A stretch of DNA of 6,360 bases from an uncultured Bacteroidota bacterium (GTDB lineage: Bacteria > Bacteroidota > Bacteroidia > 2-12-FULL-35-15). The stretch covers positions 1 through 6,360 of the forward strand of contig CAIRRW010000284.1 of assembly GCA_903881065.1 (NCBI GenBank), in the 5' to 3' direction. The notes under the pieces were generated by a model. That model ran no database searches and had not been told where the DNA came from. It worked only from the letters and a program-made list of their open reading frames with translations. The position numbers and the translations under genes were made by a program. Positions 5,697 through 6,360 of this stretch are shown here, one piece after another; the first letter of the stretch is position 1, and every line of letters starts with the position of its first letter.

Positions 5697-6360
5697 ATGT
5701 TAAGAACACATACTTGCGGCGAATTAAGAGTAAATAATGCAGGGCAGATTGTTACCATCAGTGGATGGGTGCAGGGAGTCAGAGATAAAGGTTCATTACT
5801 TTGGATTGATTTACGCGATCGATATGGAATAACTCAGATAACCATTGAAACTGAAAATGCCGGCAAAGACATTGTTGATATTGCACGTTCTCTGGGCCGC
5901 GAATATGTGATAAGCGTTACCGGAAAAGTGGCGGAACGTTATTCGAAATCGGATAAAATAGAAACCGGAGATATTGAAATTACGCCTGATAAAATTGTTG
6001 TTTTAAATTCCTCCATCACTCCGCCTTTCACTATTGAAGATGATACCGACGGTGGCGATGACATACGAATGAAATATCGTTATTTGGATTTAAGAAGAAA
6101 TCCGGTACGTAAAAATCTGGAATTGCGTCATCGAATGGCTATTGAAACACGTTTGTTTCTTGATAAATTAAATTTTCTTGAAGTAGAAACTCCTGTATTA
6201 ATTAAGTCAACACCTGAAGGAGCACGCGACTTTGTGGTTCCTTCACGAATGAATCAGGGTGAGTTTTATGCTCTGCCTCAATCTCCGCAAACATTTAAAC
6301 AACTGTTAATGGTAGGTGGTTTCGACCGTTATTATCAGATTGTAAAATGTTTTAGAGATG
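5697..6360 (+). CDS. aspS: Aspartyl-tRNA synthetase, N-terminal part (cut by window end)
   Basis: AspRS attaches aspartate to tRNA-Asp in the cytosol. 221 complete codons are present, running open to the window edge; the bacterial enzyme is usually about 580-600 residues, so well over half lies outside. The N-terminal OB-fold anticodon-binding domain covers about 1-105, with THTCGEL (4-10), SGWVQGVRDKG (22-32) and WIDLRDRYG (36-44). The DIRMKYRYLDLRR hinge follows (122-134). The class II catalytic domain then begins with motif 1 around VETPVLIKSTPEGARDF (163-179), VPSR (181-184), YALPQSPQTFKQLL (191-204) and DRYYQIVKCFRD (210-221), the start of motif 2. The order and sequence match bacterial-type AspRS. 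The ATG at 5697 gives the expected N-terminus. The enzyme is separated from the upstream gene by a terminator, so it is its own transcription unit. Confidence 0.97.
   Translation, partial: MLRTHTCGELRVNNAGQIVTISGWVQGVRDKGSLLWIDLRDRYGITQITIETENAGKDIVDIARSLGREYVISVTGKVAERYSKSDKIETGDIEITPDKIVVLNSSITPPFTIEDDTDGGDDIRMKYRYLDLRRNPVRKNLELRHRMAIETRLFLDKLNFLEVETPVLIKSTPEGARDFVVPSRMNQGEFYALPQSPQTFKQLLMVGGFDRYYQIVKCFRD

Overview
The window looks like chromosomal DNA of a member of the Bacteroidota, probably an environmental or uncultured one. The evidence is AT-rich sequence with A-rich leaders instead of Shine-Dalgarno sites, a TAnnTTTG promoter element in front of the first gene, and a periplasmic beta-propeller/Y_Y_Y sensor kinase of the type abundant in that phylum. 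Everything clearly coding is on the + strand.

Layout. Positions 1-84 hold two tandem 42-nt units, each folding into a hairpin, with base-pair-preserving differences between the two stems; the array may continue left of the window. Positions 85-371 are AT-rich intergenic DNA ending in a promoter. thiL (372-1418, thiamine-monophosphate kinase) follows. Nine bases later comes a 986-residue sensor histidine kinase (1428-4388) with a signal peptide, 14 propeller blades (two rings of seven), a Y_Y_Y domain, one transmembrane segment and a LytS-type kinase domain. Three bases after it lies its partner, a LytTR response regulator (4392-5153). The tight spacing and the lack of an internal terminator suggest a thiL-kinase-regulator operon.

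Downstream, 5154-5330 is non-coding but holds a possible cluster of LytTR-type half-sites and a near-consensus -7 element just before a small unrecognised ORF (5331-5564) with a basic region and a C-terminal membrane segment. The arrangement invites the idea that the small membrane protein is an output of the neighbouring two-component system; this is inference. A C-free, TTTG-repeat-rich 3' tract and a strong intrinsic terminator (5620-5658) close that unit. aspS (aspartyl-tRNA synthetase) starts at 5697 and runs off the right edge.

How the genes work together: thiL and aspS are housekeeping genes for thiamine diphosphate synthesis and tRNA charging. Between them sits a complete signalling module: periplasmic sensor, membrane, cytoplasmic kinase, phosphorylated LytTR regulator, unknown promoters, possibly including the adjacent small gene. 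No mobile element, tRNA, rRNA, CRISPR array or riboswitch was recognised.
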